The notes under the pieces: generated by a model
The model's input: the letters and a program-made list of their open reading frames with translations, nothing else
What the model was told of the DNA's origin: nothing
Databases searched by the model: none
Assembly (NCBI GenBank): GCA_964397995.1
Contig: CAYNLG010000013.1
Location: forward strand, 1 to 61,263
Length of the DNA stretch: 61,263 nt
Source: CAYNLG01 sp964397995
GTDB taxonomy: Bacteria; Planctomycetota; Phycisphaerae; FEN-1346
Direction: 5' to 3'
Part shown: positions 40,724 to 49,285 of the stretch, piece by piece
Layout: the number at the start of each line of letters is the position of its first letter
Numbering within the stretch: position 1 is the stretch's first letter
Position numbers and translations under genes: made by a program

Positions 40724-41010
40724 CGCCCGGACGCCCGGAAATTTGCCTTGTTTTGCCCTTTTTTCGGGTCCTGAATAGCTTATTATGCCCTCCGTTTTGC
40801 CGTTCTGTGTCCTCTTTTTGGTCCCTTCTGTCTCTCTTTTTGCCGGTTTTTGTCCTTTTTTTCGGCGGGCCGGGGCGCCGCGCGCGGTTGCGCGCGATTT
40901 CCGGCCGCCGACCCGGCCTGCGGCGCCGGTGGCGCGGGACGCATGGCGAACCCTTCGCTGCAGAATTGCAGGGGTGGCAGGGTGGATAAGCTGGGCAATC
41001 TGGGCAGTGT

Positions 41011-41038
41011 GAATGCGGAAGCCCGAATGCGGGATATC
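41011..41038 (+). repeat. Second GAATGCGG repeat copy
   Basis: GAATGCGGAAGCCCGAATGC followed by GGGATATC matches the run near 40604-40620 (AAAGCCGGAATGCGGA) with small changes. It lies downstream of the alpha/beta hydrolase stop. Confidence 0.45.
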
Positions 41039-41188
41039 AACCAGCATCAAAATGACATCCGTCCACGGGTCCATGCAGATGGCGGCGCGGGGAATGGGCC
41101 TTGCGTGGTGTAGATGCCCTGGGTGCGTCCATGTGAGGGTCAAGCGGAAGCTCGGGGTCACGCGGGGGCGCGGCCCCGCCGGTCGGCC

Positions 41189-42322
41189 TCAGTTGCCGCC
41201 GGGCGGCGAGCCGACGGTGCCGGAGGGCATTTCGCCGGCGGCCACGCGGCCGAGCCACGCCAGCAGCCGCGCTACCTGGTCCTTGCCGAAGAGCCAGGTG
41301 TGCGGCTTTTCGGGGACGTACTCGAGGGTGAGCGGGACGCCGGCGGCGCGCCAGGCGGGGGCGGCCTTGTGCCAGACGCGAGCCCCGCCGTCCTTTGTGC
41401 CGACGAGGACGTAGAGGGGCGTCCCGGCGGCGTCGGGACCGGTCGGCGGGTCGACGGGGTCGAGCGAGACGGCCCCGCCGCGGATGCGGACGGGGTAGGC
41501 GGCGTCGAGGACGAGGCCGCCGAAGGAGGCCGGTTTCTGGTAGTAGTACTCCAGGGCCATCTGGCCGCCCGCGCTGTAGCCGAGGACCACGGGGCGCGCG
41601 GCATCGATGCCGTCGATGGCGGCCACCTCCGGGAGCGTGCGCTGGAAGAGGCGTTCGGCGTCGTCGCCGGTCCAGCCGACGAAGCGTTTCTGGGTCAGGA
41701 CGAGCAGGGCCCACTTGGCGGCGGCCAGTTTCGGGGCGAGGCGCTCGACGGTGTCGTTCATGGAGCCGCCGGCGGGGTGCATCCAGATGACGAGGCGGTC
41801 CGGGTCGGCGGCGGAGGCGCCCGGGCGCATGCGGAGACGGTACCGCAGGCCCCCTTCGGGCAGCCCCTCCACGGTCCGGACGCCCGGCAAGGCCGCGCCC
41901 TTCTCGTACGGGCGGGCCTCGGCCTTGGCGCGGGCCTTGGCAAGAAGCGTTGCGAAGCGGTCGTCGTCCCGGACCGCGGCGAGGTCGGGGTCGGCTTTCA
42001 TGTGGTCCGGGTCGGCGTAGCCGAGGTCGATGGCGCGGGCAAGGCGGTCGAGGGCCTCGCCGGTGCGGCCGAGGCGGGCCAGCGCGCATGCGGCGTTGTA
42101 AACGGGCTCCGGCCGGTCCGGCAGGAGCTCGGCCTGGCGGTCGCACAGCGTCAGGGCCTCGTCGTACAGGCCGTCGCGGAAGGCGGCCACCAGGCGGGTG
42201 CGGAGGTCGAGGTACGTGCGGACCTGCTCCTTGCGCGACGGACCGTCGCCGGCGTCGGCGGCCACGGCGGTCGAGGCGACGAGGGCGAGCAGAACGGCGG
42301 CGGCCATGCGGTGGGTAGGCAT
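41189..42322 (-). CDS. Exported alpha/beta hydrolase with TPR-like N-terminus
   Basis: A 377-residue protein with a signal peptide (MAAAVLLALVASTAVAADA). Residues about 35-125 form a TPR-like helical region (LYDEALTLCDRQAELLPDRPEPVYNAACALARLGRTGEALDRLARAIDLGYADPDHMKADPDL). The hydrolase domain has an oxyanion-type HPAGG, nucleophile elbow GYSAGGQMAL (Ser), Asp in VGTKDGGARV and His in EKPHTWLF, so the Ser-Asp-His triad is complete. The class resembles dienelactone hydrolase/esterase proteins acting outside the cytoplasm; substrate unknown. ATG 42322 follows GGGGAGA at about 6 bases. Confidence 0.8.
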   Translation of the reverse strand: MPTHRMAAAVLLALVASTAVAADAGDGPSRKEQVRTYLDLRTRLVAAFRDGLYDEALTLCDRQAELLPDRPEPVYNAACALARLGRTGEALDRLARAIDLGYADPDHMKADPDLAAVRDDDRFATLLAKARAKAEARPYEKGAALPGVRTVEGLPEGGLRYRLRMRPGASAADPDRLVIWMHPAGGSMNDTVERLAPKLAAAKWALLVLTQKRFVGWTGDDAERLFQRTLPEVAAIDGIDAARPVVLGYSAGGQMALEYYYQKPASFGGLVLDAAYPVRIRGGAVSLDPVDPPTGPDAAGTPLYVLVGTKDGGARVWHKAAPAWRAAGVPLTLEYVPEKPHTWLFGKDQVARLLAWLGRVAAGEMPSGTVGSPPGGN

Positions 42323-42850
42323 GCGGCGTCTCCCCAGGCTGTGGGCGGGCGGTCAAGGGTTGTACGAGCGGCGGGCCGCAACGAGCGAGCGCGGCAAAGG
42401 GAAGGGCGGTCGGGTCGGCGTGTGCGGCAGACGCCCCTCTGCCGCGGCCGGCCCGGCCGCCCAAGAATCCACGGCGGTGCCCGTCGGCCGTGCGGCCCCG
42501 TACCCTTGGCAACGGGGCCGCCCACGCGCGGCAGGCTCATGGGAGAGCCTACGGGCGGGGACGTTCGAGGCAAACGGCGGGCGCGGTCGGGTTGGGGCGG
42601 CGGGTGTAAGTGATTGTGAAGAAAGGCTTTACGCGGAGTGGCGCGCAGTCGCCGCGTTCGGCCGCGGTGCGGGGCGCGCGCGGAAAAGGGAGTGAAAATG
42701 GCAGAGGAGGGGAGGGGCAGGACAGTGAAGACGGCAACGGCCAACGGCGATCCCAGACCAGAGATTTGAGATTATAGAGAACGGCGGTAGAAAACGGCGA
42801 ACGGCAGAATGGCAAACGGCAGAACGGCAAACGGTGAACGGCACGGCCGG
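42323..42850. other. Intergenic region with AACGGC repeats
   Basis: About 530 bases without a recognisable gene. The left part is plain GC-rich DNA. From about 42640 the sequence becomes purine-rich (AAAAGGGAGTGAAAATGGC, GGAGGGGAGGGGCAGG) and ends in the AACGGC repeat cluster just before the stop of the convergent-reading HNH gene. Confidence 0.5.
42731..42842 (+). repeat. Cluster of AACGGC(A/G) units
   Basis: ACGGCAACGGCCAACGGCG (42731-42749) and AACGGCAGAATGGC, AACGGCAGAACGGC, AACGGTGAACGGC (about 42800-42842) form an irregular tandem cluster. The core CAGAACGGCAAA also occurs at 40640 and, inverted, at 40795. Confidence 0.5.
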
Positions 42851-43504
42851 TCAGTCTTTCAGTTCGACGTGCCAGTAGGCGGCGCTGAGGAACTGTTTCC
42901 AGGACCGGTACTTGCGGCTGCGGGCGTGCAGAGTCAGGACGGGGCTGAACTTGGGCGCCTTGGGGGGGCGCGTCAGGTGCATGCCGGCCTCTTCGGGGGT
43001 GCGGCCGCCCTTGCGGACGTTGCACTTCAGGCACGCGCAGACGACGTTGTCCCAGAGCGTCCGCCCGCCGCGCGAGCGCGGCACGACGTGGTCGATGGAG
43101 AGGTCGGCCGTCCGGAACCGCCGGCCGCAGTACTGGCACCGGTTCCGGTCGCGGGCGAAGAGGTTCCGCCGGTTGAGGCGAACCGGGGTCTTCGGGATGC
43201 GGTCGTAACGGACCAGGCGGATGACCTGGGGCACGGCCAGCTCGAAGTGGACCGTGCGGACCCAGTCGTCGTGGAGGGCGGGCTGGAAGCGGCGGCGGTA
43301 CTGGGAGACCTCGGCCCAGGTGGAGAAGTCGTAGCAGGCGAAGGTCTCGTCCTCGACGGAGACGACCTCGGCGGCCTCTTTCCAGAGGAGGCTGAAGGCG
43401 TGGCGGGCGCGCACGACGCGGACCGCCATGAAGAGCCGGTTCAGCACCAGCACGCTGGCGTCGAGGGCACTGCCCAGGCTGGTTTCGGCCGCGACCGCGT
43501 CCAT
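42851..43504 (-). CDS. HNH endonuclease
   Basis: A 217-residue protein. The HNH module is RDRNRCQYCGRRFRTADLSIDHVVPRSRGGRTLWDNVVCACLKCNVRKGGRTPEEAGM: two CxxC zinc pairs, the catalytic His in DHVVPRSRGG, and Asn/Lys in CNVRKG. The N-terminal part (ASVLVLNRLFMAVRVVRARHAFSLLWKEAAEVV) is typical of the stand-alone HNH proteins common in planctomycetes and cyanobacteria; their role (DNA repair, host or mobile nuclease) is not settled. ATG 43504 has AGAGG 9 bases upstream. Confidence 0.88.
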   Translation of the reverse strand: MDAVAAETSLGSALDASVLVLNRLFMAVRVVRARHAFSLLWKEAAEVVSVEDETFACYDFSTWAEVSQYRRRFQPALHDDWVRTVHFELAVPQVIRLVRYDRIPKTPVRLNRRNLFARDRNRCQYCGRRFRTADLSIDHVVPRSRGGRTLWDNVVCACLKCNVRKGGRTPEEAGMHLTRPPKAPKFSPVLTLHARSRKYRSWKQFLSAAYWHVELKD

Positions 43505-43535
43505 CGTGTTCGACCTCTGCAGATTCCGCTGCCGC

Positions 43536-43564
43536 ATCGTACGCGGGCGGTGCGCGATTGTCCA
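43536..43564 (-). promoter_or_regulatory. Promoter of the HNH gene
   Basis: On the minus strand TGGACA (43564-43559), a 17-bp spacer and TACGAT (43541-43536). Transcription would start near 43529, giving a leader of about 25 bases that includes the AGAGG ribosome site. Confidence 0.55.
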
Positions 43565-43628
43565 GCGAGAGTTTGGTCAGGGGGGCATGAGGGCGGGGCG
43601 GTGCGCCGGGGGCGCGCGGCGGCGCGGG

Positions 43629-44879
43629 CTACCGGCGCGAGGCGCCGTACAGGGCCTGGAGTTGGGCCTTCATGTTGTTCAGGTACTCTTCCGGGATGCG
43701 GATGTCGTTGGTGGGGTCCTCGGCCAGTTTCTCGATGCGCAGAAGCGTCTTGGCGCAGCCCTTCAGGAGGACCTGGCGCTTGCGCGGGTCGGGCGTCATC
43801 TGGGCCTGGCCGATCAGGGCGTTGAACGAGGTCCGCAGCTTCTCGAACTCGTCGTGGATCCGCTTGGCCTCCTTGTCGACCCACTCCGGCAGCCACTCGG
43901 CGTCGCGGGCCTGGTGGGCGGGGTGGCCCATGGCCGCGGCCATGGCGTCCAGCGACTCGACCTCGGCGTCGGCCACGCCGAACTCCACCGCCTCCTTGCT
44001 CGTCAGGGTGACGATCTTGCCGGGCTTCGAGATGACCTTGCCCATCTTGAAGTCCTTCGGGTGTTCCTTCTTCAGGCGGTCGGCCTCCTCGATGGAGACG
44101 ATGTGCTGCTCGTCGCCGATGAAGACCTGCACCGCGCTGGCCGTGTGGTCGACCATGGCGTCGGCGATCGCCGACGGGTGGCCGCGCTCCTGCGCCAGGC
44201 TTCGGAACCGGGCCCGGAAGGCGGAGCGGAACTTCTCATCGACGGCGGCGGAGCCGGAGGAGGTCTTGGAGAAGGGGGTGGCGGCCCCGAGGGTGGAGCC
44301 GGGGACCATGTAGATCGCGTGCGTCGCGAGGCACAGGTACGCCCCGCAGGAGAGGGCCTGTTTGTCCTCGCCCTCGACCCAGGCGGCGGTCTTGGCCCAG
44401 TCGACGTTCTGGATGAGGCGGATGAGGGTGTCGCCGAGGTCGACGCGGCCGCCGGGCGTGTTCATCCGGAAGACGACGACGTCGGCCTTCCATTCCCTGG
44501 CCTGGTCCAGGGCCTTCTCGACCCCGGCCACCAGCGGCTGGTGCATGATCGGCCCGGTGATGGGGATGACGAAGAGGCGCGCGGGCGCGAGGCCTTCGGG
44601 GGCGGAGGCGGCCGTGTCGGCGTGCGCGGCGGGGCCGGGCTGCGCTGTCGCGGGCGCCGGCGACGCGGACCGCTCGACGATCTCCCACTCCGCCGGGTCG
44701 ATCAGGCGTGTCCCGCCCATCTCAAGCCGGAAGACGTTCATCTTGTTGATCCGCTGCGGCGTGAGTGTCCCGCGCAGCGTTTCGCCGGTCCTCTTGTGCT
44801 TCAGAACGTCGGCACCTGCGGCGGCGGCCAGAACGGCCGCCACGGTCAGGGCCAAAGCCACGCGGACGGTCGTGCGCAT
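43629..44879 (-). CDS. ClpP/NfeD-type serine protease, exported
   Basis: A 416-residue protein with a signal peptide (VALALTVAAVLAAAAGA). After a short SH3-like start and an Ala/Pro linker comes a ClpP-crotonase-fold domain of the NfeD N-terminal protease type: LFVIPITGPIMHQPLVAGVEKALDQA, VVFRMNTPGGRVDLGD, and probable nucleophile Ser in KQALSCGAYLCLATHAIYM (family ALSAGA), with a Lys in SKTSSGSAAVDEKFRSAF that could be the general base. The C-terminal 120 residues are helical (WVDKEAKRIHDEFEKLRTSFNALIG). Family members cleave membrane proteins such as stomatin. No NfeD or stomatin gene is adjacent. ATG 44879 follows AAGGAG at about 7 bases. Confidence 0.82.
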   Translation of the reverse strand: MRTTVRVALALTVAAVLAAAAGADVLKHKRTGETLRGTLTPQRINKMNVFRLEMGGTRLIDPAEWEIVERSASPAPATAQPGPAAHADTAASAPEGLAPARLFVIPITGPIMHQPLVAGVEKALDQAREWKADVVVFRMNTPGGRVDLGDTLIRLIQNVDWAKTAAWVEGEDKQALSCGAYLCLATHAIYMVPGSTLGAATPFSKTSSGSAAVDEKFRSAFRARFRSLAQERGHPSAIADAMVDHTASAVQVFIGDEQHIVSIEEADRLKKEHPKDFKMGKVISKPGKIVTLTSKEAVEFGVADAEVESLDAMAAAMGHPAHQARDAEWLPEWVDKEAKRIHDEFEKLRTSFNALIGQAQMTPDPRKRQVLLKGCAKTLLRIEKLAEDPTNDIRIPEEYLNNMKAQLQALYGASRR

Positions 44880-45167
44880 CGGTCGGCTCCTTGGGAGCAC
44901 AGTGGGTTTGTTGTGCGGCCGGGCGCGATGCCAGCCTCCTTCTCCTATAGTGTACGCATCGGCGCCCCGGGGGCAGCGAAAAATCCGCCCGCCCGCGCGG
45001 CCGGGGGGCGCCGCGGGCGCGGGGGCCGAAAGCGCGACGGCACCACCATCTACGCCCTCGGCGCCGGGGGCGCCGCGGGCGCGGGGGTCGAAAACCCTTC
45101 CCCCGGCCCGGTCCGACGGGTACAGTGGCCCCGCCGCACGGCACCGCACCCCCATCGGAAGGCCGCC

Positions 45168-45842
45168 ATGCTCGAGGCGCTCAAAGAAGAGGCCTGCTGG
45201 GCGAACCGCCAGCTCCCCGCCAAGGGGCTCGTGGCGTGGACGAGCGGGAACGTCTGCGCCCGCGACCCGGCGAGCGGCCTGGTGGTGGTCAAGCCGTCGG
45301 GCGTCCTCTTCGAGGAGATGACCCCGGCGATGATGCCGGTCGTGGACCTGGAGGGGACGGTCGTGGAGGGCGAGCTGCGGCCGAGCGTGGACACGGCGAC
45401 GGCCCTGGTGATCCTGCGGGAAATGCCGGAGCTTCGGGCGGTCATCCACACGCATTCCGGCTACGCCTCCAGCTTTGCCGCCCTCGGCCGCGCGATTCCC
45501 GTCGTCCTGACCGAGCACGGCGACGCGTTCGGCATCCCGATTCCGTGCGGCGGGTACGCGAAGATCGGCGGGCCGGAGATCGGCGAGGAGGCGGTGCGGA
45601 TCTGGCGCGACAACGGGCTCCAGTGCCCGGCGGTGCTGATGCGGAACCACGGGGTGTTCACCGTCGGGACGAGCGTCCGCGGGGCCCTGAAGACGGCCGT
45701 CGTGGTCGAGGACATCGCCCGGACGGTGCACTTGGCGATGGGGAAGGGCGAGCCGATTCCGATCCCGCCGGAGGAGGCCCAGCGGCTGTACGACGTCTAC
45801 CACACGAACTACGGGCAGCGGCCGGGCGGGGGGTTCGACTAG
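45168..45842 (+). CDS. Class II aldolase / L-ribulose-5-phosphate 4-epimerase family protein
   Basis: A 224-residue zinc aldolase-fold protein closely resembling AraD: LVAWTSGNVCARDP, VVVKPSGVLFEEMTP, SVDTATALVILREMPELRAVIHTHSGYASSFAALG with the zinc His pair, TEHGDAFGIPIPC, and MRNHGVFTVGTSVRGALKTAVVVEDIA with the third zinc His. AraD interconverts L-ribulose-5-P and D-xylulose-5-P; fuculose- or rhamnulose-phosphate aldolases share the fold, but the SGN/KPSG and TEHGD signatures favour the epimerase. No arabinose genes are nearby. The aspartase/fumarase gene starts 33 bases downstream. Confidence 0.85.
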   Translation: MLEALKEEACWANRQLPAKGLVAWTSGNVCARDPASGLVVVKPSGVLFEEMTPAMMPVVDLEGTVVEGELRPSVDTATALVILREMPELRAVIHTHSGYASSFAALGRAIPVVLTEHGDAFGIPIPCGGYAKIGGPEIGEEAVRIWRDNGLQCPAVLMRNHGVFTVGTSVRGALKTAVVVEDIARTVHLAMGKGEPIPIPPEEAQRLYDVYHTNYGQRPGGGFD

Positions 45843-45875
45843 GCCGCGCGGCCCGCCGGCGCCGACGGAGGGGGC

Positions 45876-47291
45876 ATGGCAGAGACCGCCACGCGCATCG
45901 AACGTGACACCCTCGGCGAGGTCCGTGTCCCCGCCGGGGCGTACTGGGGGGCCCAGACGCAGCGGGCCCTGGCGAACTTCCCCGTGTCCGGGCTGCGGGC
46001 CCACCCCGTGCTCGTCCGGGCGTACGTGCTCGTCAAGGCCGCGGCGGCGCAGGCGAACCGCGAGCTGGGCAAACTGGACGACTGCCGCGCCGACGCCATC
46101 GAGGCGGCGTGCGCCGAGGTGCTGGCGGACCTGGCGGGCGAGGGGCGGTGGCTCCGGCAGTGGGTCGTGGACGCCTTTCAGGCGGGGGCGGGCACGAGCT
46201 TCAATATGAACACGAACGAGGTCCTCGCCAACCGCGCCAGCGAGCGCCTCGGCGGGGCCCTCGGCACCTACGACCCCGTCCATCCGAACGACCACGTGAA
46301 CATGAGCCAGTCGACGAACGACACGTTCCCGACGGCTCTGCACGTGGCGGCCCTGCTCCTCGGGGGGGAGGTCCTGGCCGCCCTCGACGGCCTGGCCGGA
46401 GCCCTGGAGGCCAAGGCCGCGGCGTTCGACGGCGTCGTCAAGAGCGGCCGCACCCACCTCCAGGACGCCGTGCCCGTGCGGCTGGGGCAGGAGGTGGCGG
46501 CGTGGGCCGGGGCCGTGCGGGCCGGCCGCGACGCAGTGGCGGCCGCGCTGGAGCGGTGCCGCACCGTCGCCCTCGGCGGCTCCGCCACCGGCACCGGCCT
46601 GAACACGCACCCGCGGTACGCCGAGGCGGCCGTGGGGCACCTGGCGCGGCTGGCGGAGGTGGGGGTGCGGCCGGCGGGGGACCCGCGGCTGGCGATGCAG
46701 TCGATGGCGCCGGCGGCGGGGGTGAGCGCGGCCCTGCGGAACTTGGCCCTGGAGCTGATCCGCATCGCCAACGACCTGCGCCTCCTCGGCAGCGGCCCGC
46801 GCACCGGCCTCGGCGAACTCCGCCTCCCCGCCGTCCAGCCCGGCTCGTCCATCATGCCCGGCAAGGTCAACCCCGTCATGGCCGAGTGCCTGGACATGGT
46901 GGCGATGCAGGTGGTGGCCAACGACGCGGCCGTGGCGCTGGCGGTCCAGGCGGGGCAGCTGGAGCTGAACGTGATGATGCCGCTCATCGCCCACAACCTG
47001 CTCGGGAGCCTGCACCTGCTCGGCCACTACCTGCCCGTGTTCACCGAGCGGTGCGTGGCGGGGCTGGAGGCCGACGCCGACCGGTGCCGGGCCCACTTCG
47101 AGGCCAGCGTCGGCCTCGCGACGATCCTGAACGAGCACATCGGGTACGCCCGGGCGGCCGAGGTGGCGTACGAGGCGGTGCGGTCGGGCCGGCCCTTGCG
47201 GGAGGTCATCCTCGCCGAGGGGCTGATGGACGTGGCCGCGCTGGACGCGGCGCTGGAGGCGCGGCGGGTGACGGAGCCGCACGGCGGCTGA
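45876..47291 (+). CDS. aspA: Aspartate ammonia-lyase / class II fumarase-type enzyme
   Basis: A 471-residue enzyme of the fumarase/aspartase superfamily. Both family signatures are seen: AGAGTSFNMNTNEVLANRASERLGG and HPNDHVNMSQSTNDTFPTALH, plus the catalytic-loop motif GSSIMPGKVNPVMAE. GAGTS-NMNTNE and NDHVN-SQSTND are aspartase-like, whereas DTFPTALH is closer to FumC, so assignment to aspartase (L-aspartate to fumarate and ammonia) is probable, not certain. Length is normal for both. GGAGGGGG precedes the ATG. Two copies of a 10-bp palindrome CGGCGCGCCG lie downstream (47294 and 47342). Confidence 0.85.
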   Translation: MAETATRIERDTLGEVRVPAGAYWGAQTQRALANFPVSGLRAHPVLVRAYVLVKAAAAQANRELGKLDDCRADAIEAACAEVLADLAGEGRWLRQWVVDAFQAGAGTSFNMNTNEVLANRASERLGGALGTYDPVHPNDHVNMSQSTNDTFPTALHVAALLLGGEVLAALDGLAGALEAKAAAFDGVVKSGRTHLQDAVPVRLGQEVAAWAGAVRAGRDAVAAALERCRTVALGGSATGTGLNTHPRYAEAAVGHLARLAEVGVRPAGDPRLAMQSMAPAAGVSAALRNLALELIRIANDLRLLGSGPRTGLGELRLPAVQPGSSIMPGKVNPVMAECLDMVAMQVVANDAAVALAVQAGQLELNVMMPLIAHNLLGSLHLLGHYLPVFTERCVAGLEADADRCRAHFEASVGLATILNEHIGYARAAEVAYEAVRSGRPLREVILAEGLMDVAALDAALEARRVTEPHGG

Positions 47292-47472
47292 CCGGCGCGC
47301 CGCCGTTAGCCGCGGCCCTTGCGCCGCGCGGGCCGTTGATCGGCGCGCCGCTGCCGCCGGGCCGACCCGCCCCCCGAAGGCACAAGATGCTGGAGCACCG
47401 CGCGGGCGGCACGGTATACTGAGGCGACGCGCCGCACGCATCTCTCTGACGCACGTGCCGAAAGGGCCTGAC

Positions 47473-48348
47473 ATGCTCGTTCGCCAACCCATCGTGGCCG
47501 GCCAGTTCTACCCCAGCAGCCGCGACGCCTGTCTGGAGGCGATCAACGACCTGCGACCCACGTCGCCGCCCGACAACGTGCCCGACCGGCCGGTTGCCGG
47601 CATCGTGCCGCACGCCGGCTGGGTCTTCAGTGGGGCCACCGCGTTGCGGGTGCTGGAGGCGATCCGGTCGAGGCGAATGCCGGAGGCGTTCGTCCTGTTC
47701 GGGGCGAGCCACGCGCGGCTGCGGCAAAGCGCCGTGTTCAGCCGCGGGCGGTGGGAGACGCCGCTCGGCCCGGCCGAGGTGGACGCGCGGCTGGCCGAGG
47801 AGCTGCTCGCGCTGGGCGGCGACGTGGTCGAGGACGACCCCATGCCGCACGAGCGCGAGCACAGCCTCGAAGTCCTGGTGCCGCTGCTGGTGCACGTCTT
47901 TCCCGGGGCACGCATCGTTCCCGTCCTCGTTGTGCCGCGCGAAAGCGACGCCCCCGAGGTGGGCCGCGCGGCCGCGCGGGCGATCCGAGCCCTGGACACC
48001 GACGCGGTGGTGCTGGGGTCGACGGACCTGACGCACTACGGGCCGGCGTACCGGTTCACGCCGAAGGGCGAGGGCGAGGCGGCGCTGCGGTGGATGCGGG
48101 AGGAGAACGACCGGCGGATGCTGGACCTGATGCGGGGCCTGGAGGCGGAGGCGGTGGTGCCGGAGTCGGAGGCGAAGATGAACGCCTGCGGCGCGGGCGC
48201 CATCGCCGCCACCCTCGCCGCCGCCAAGGCCCTCGGCGCCGAGGCCGGCCACGTGGTCGATTACACGACCAGCTACGACGTGCTGCGCGCGCGGACGGGG
48301 CGGGCGGACTCGAGCGCCGCCGTCGGGTACGCGGGCGTGGTCTTTTAG
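47473..48348 (+). CDS. AmmeMemoRadiSam system protein B (Memo-like)
   Basis: A 291-residue Memo-family protein: REPIV-like start RQPIVAGQFYPSS, GIVPHAGWVFSGATA with a metal-binding His, FGASHARLRQSAVFSRGRWETPLG, HEREHSLEVLVPLLVHVF with the second His pair, and STDLTHYGPAY. The fold is related to class III extradiol dioxygenases; bacterial members are linked to a radical SAM partner and an AMMECR1 domain, neither of which adjoins here. ATG 47473 is chosen because GAAAGGG lies 6 bases upstream. A TATACT (47415-47420) may be its -10 element. pgsA follows at 22 bases. Confidence 0.88.
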   Translation: MLVRQPIVAGQFYPSSRDACLEAINDLRPTSPPDNVPDRPVAGIVPHAGWVFSGATALRVLEAIRSRRMPEAFVLFGASHARLRQSAVFSRGRWETPLGPAEVDARLAEELLALGGDVVEDDPMPHEREHSLEVLVPLLVHVFPGARIVPVLVVPRESDAPEVGRAAARAIRALDTDAVVLGSTDLTHYGPAYRFTPKGEGEAALRWMREENDRRMLDLMRGLEAEAVVPESEAKMNACGAGAIAATLAAAKALGAEAGHVVDYTTSYDVLRARTGRADSSAAVGYAGVVF

Positions 48349-48370
48349 CGGACGCGAGCGAAAGGAGACC

Positions 48371-49045
48371 GTGCCCCTGAGTGCCGACGAGACGACGTCC
48401 CGCCCCGCGCCGCCGCCCAAGCAGGGAGGCGGCGCGCTTTCGTGGCCGAACCGGATCACCATCGGGCGGCTGCTGATGGTGCCGGTGTTCATCCTGCTGT
48501 ACCTCGACGGCGCCGACCAGCCCGTCTACCGGTATGCCGCCCTGGGCCTGGCGGCCGTCATCGGAATCCTGGACGCGGTGGACGGCCAACTGGCGCGGCG
48601 AACGGGGCGGGTGTCGCGGCTCGGGTCGGTGCTCGATCCGCTGGCCGACAAGAGCCTGATGATCGCGGCCTTCGTGCTCCTGTCGCTGCCCGGGCACCTG
48701 ACCCGGGACCCGGACCTGCAGCCGCTGCACCTGCCGTACTGGGCAAGCGTGCCGATCATCTCGCGCGAGCTGGTCATGGTGGTGGGGGCGGCGGTGGTGT
48801 TCGTGGTGACGGGGCGGCTGGAGGGGTCGCCGAGCGTGGCCGGCAAGGCCGCCACGGTGGTCCAGTTCGTGACGATCGTTGTGACCATGCTCGCGCCGGA
48901 GCTCATCCGCTGGATGCCCGCCGTCATGCCGCCCGTCCTCGAAGGCGTGTGGGCGGTGGCGGTGGCGCTGGCGATCGTGTCGCTGCTCGGGTACGTGCGG
49001 AAAGCCGCCCACTGGCTGGGCAACCACGACCACGAGGCCGGCTGA
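48371..49045 (+). CDS. pgsA: CDP-alcohol phosphatidyltransferase
   Basis: A 224-residue membrane enzyme with about five helices. The catalytic signature DAVDGQLARRTGRVSRLGSVLDPLADK matches DG(x)2AR(x)8-9G(x)3D(x)3D fully. The start NRITIGRLLMVPVFILLY and the length favour PgsA, which makes phosphatidylglycerol phosphate from CDP-diacylglycerol and glycerol-3-phosphate; a cardiolipin- or inositol-type substrate cannot be excluded. The GTG start follows AAAGGAGA, and the gene is cotranscribed with the Memo-like gene. Confidence 0.85.
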   Translation: MPLSADETTSRPAPPPKQGGGALSWPNRITIGRLLMVPVFILLYLDGADQPVYRYAALGLAAVIGILDAVDGQLARRTGRVSRLGSVLDPLADKSLMIAAFVLLSLPGHLTRDPDLQPLHLPYWASVPIISRELVMVVGAAVVFVVTGRLEGSPSVAGKAATVVQFVTIVVTMLAPELIRWMPAVMPPVLEGVWAVAVALAIVSLLGYVRKAAHWLGNHDHEAG

Positions 49046-49285
49046 GGGGGGCGTCGCCGGCGGCGGCGCGGCCGGCGGGGCGGACCGGTTTTTCTCAGGG
49101 TTTTCCTGACCCGCATGCGCGCCGGAGGCTGGGGGGGGGCCGGCTGGCGTGCGCCTAACCCCTTTTCTAAAAACGACTTACGAGTCCCACAAAGACGCCC
49201 CCGCGGCGGCGCTTGCGTTCCCGCCCGGAACCGGCATGCTACTTGTGGAGCCACACGGTAGACAGCCGGGCAAGAAGGAGGGGCC

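Larger units (their letters stand above)
40505..41188. other. Repeat-bearing intergenic region of unusual composition
   Basis: About 680 bases without a gene. After the acyltransferase promoter comes a stretch with dispersed repeats (GAATGCGG units at 40598-40633 and 41011-41038, CAGAACGGCAAA units at 40638-40650 and, inverted, 40795-40807). A perfect inverted repeat lies at 40692-40723 and a pyrimidine-rich tract with several T runs at 40740-40865. Base composition is markedly lower in G+C than the rest of the window. Confidence 0.55.

Noticed and set aside
40598..42842. CRISPR array
   Set aside because: The repeats are short, degenerate, irregularly spaced and on both strands; no spacer-repeat periodicity and no cas genes.
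47294..47351. Paired CGGCGCGCCG palindromes as attachment or regulatory sites
   Set aside because: GC-only 10-mers arise easily in this composition, and no integrase or flanking repeat supports a site.
44880..47492. Long minus-strand open frame extending the ClpP-like gene to 1287 residues
   Set aside because: Its extra part is antisense to araD-like and aspA genes and has shadow composition. The signal peptide and AAGGAG before 44879 define the gene.
49095..49109. Terminator after pgsA (TCAGG-GTTTT-CCTGA)
   Set aside because: The stem is only 5 bp and the tail is not T-rich, so support is too weak.
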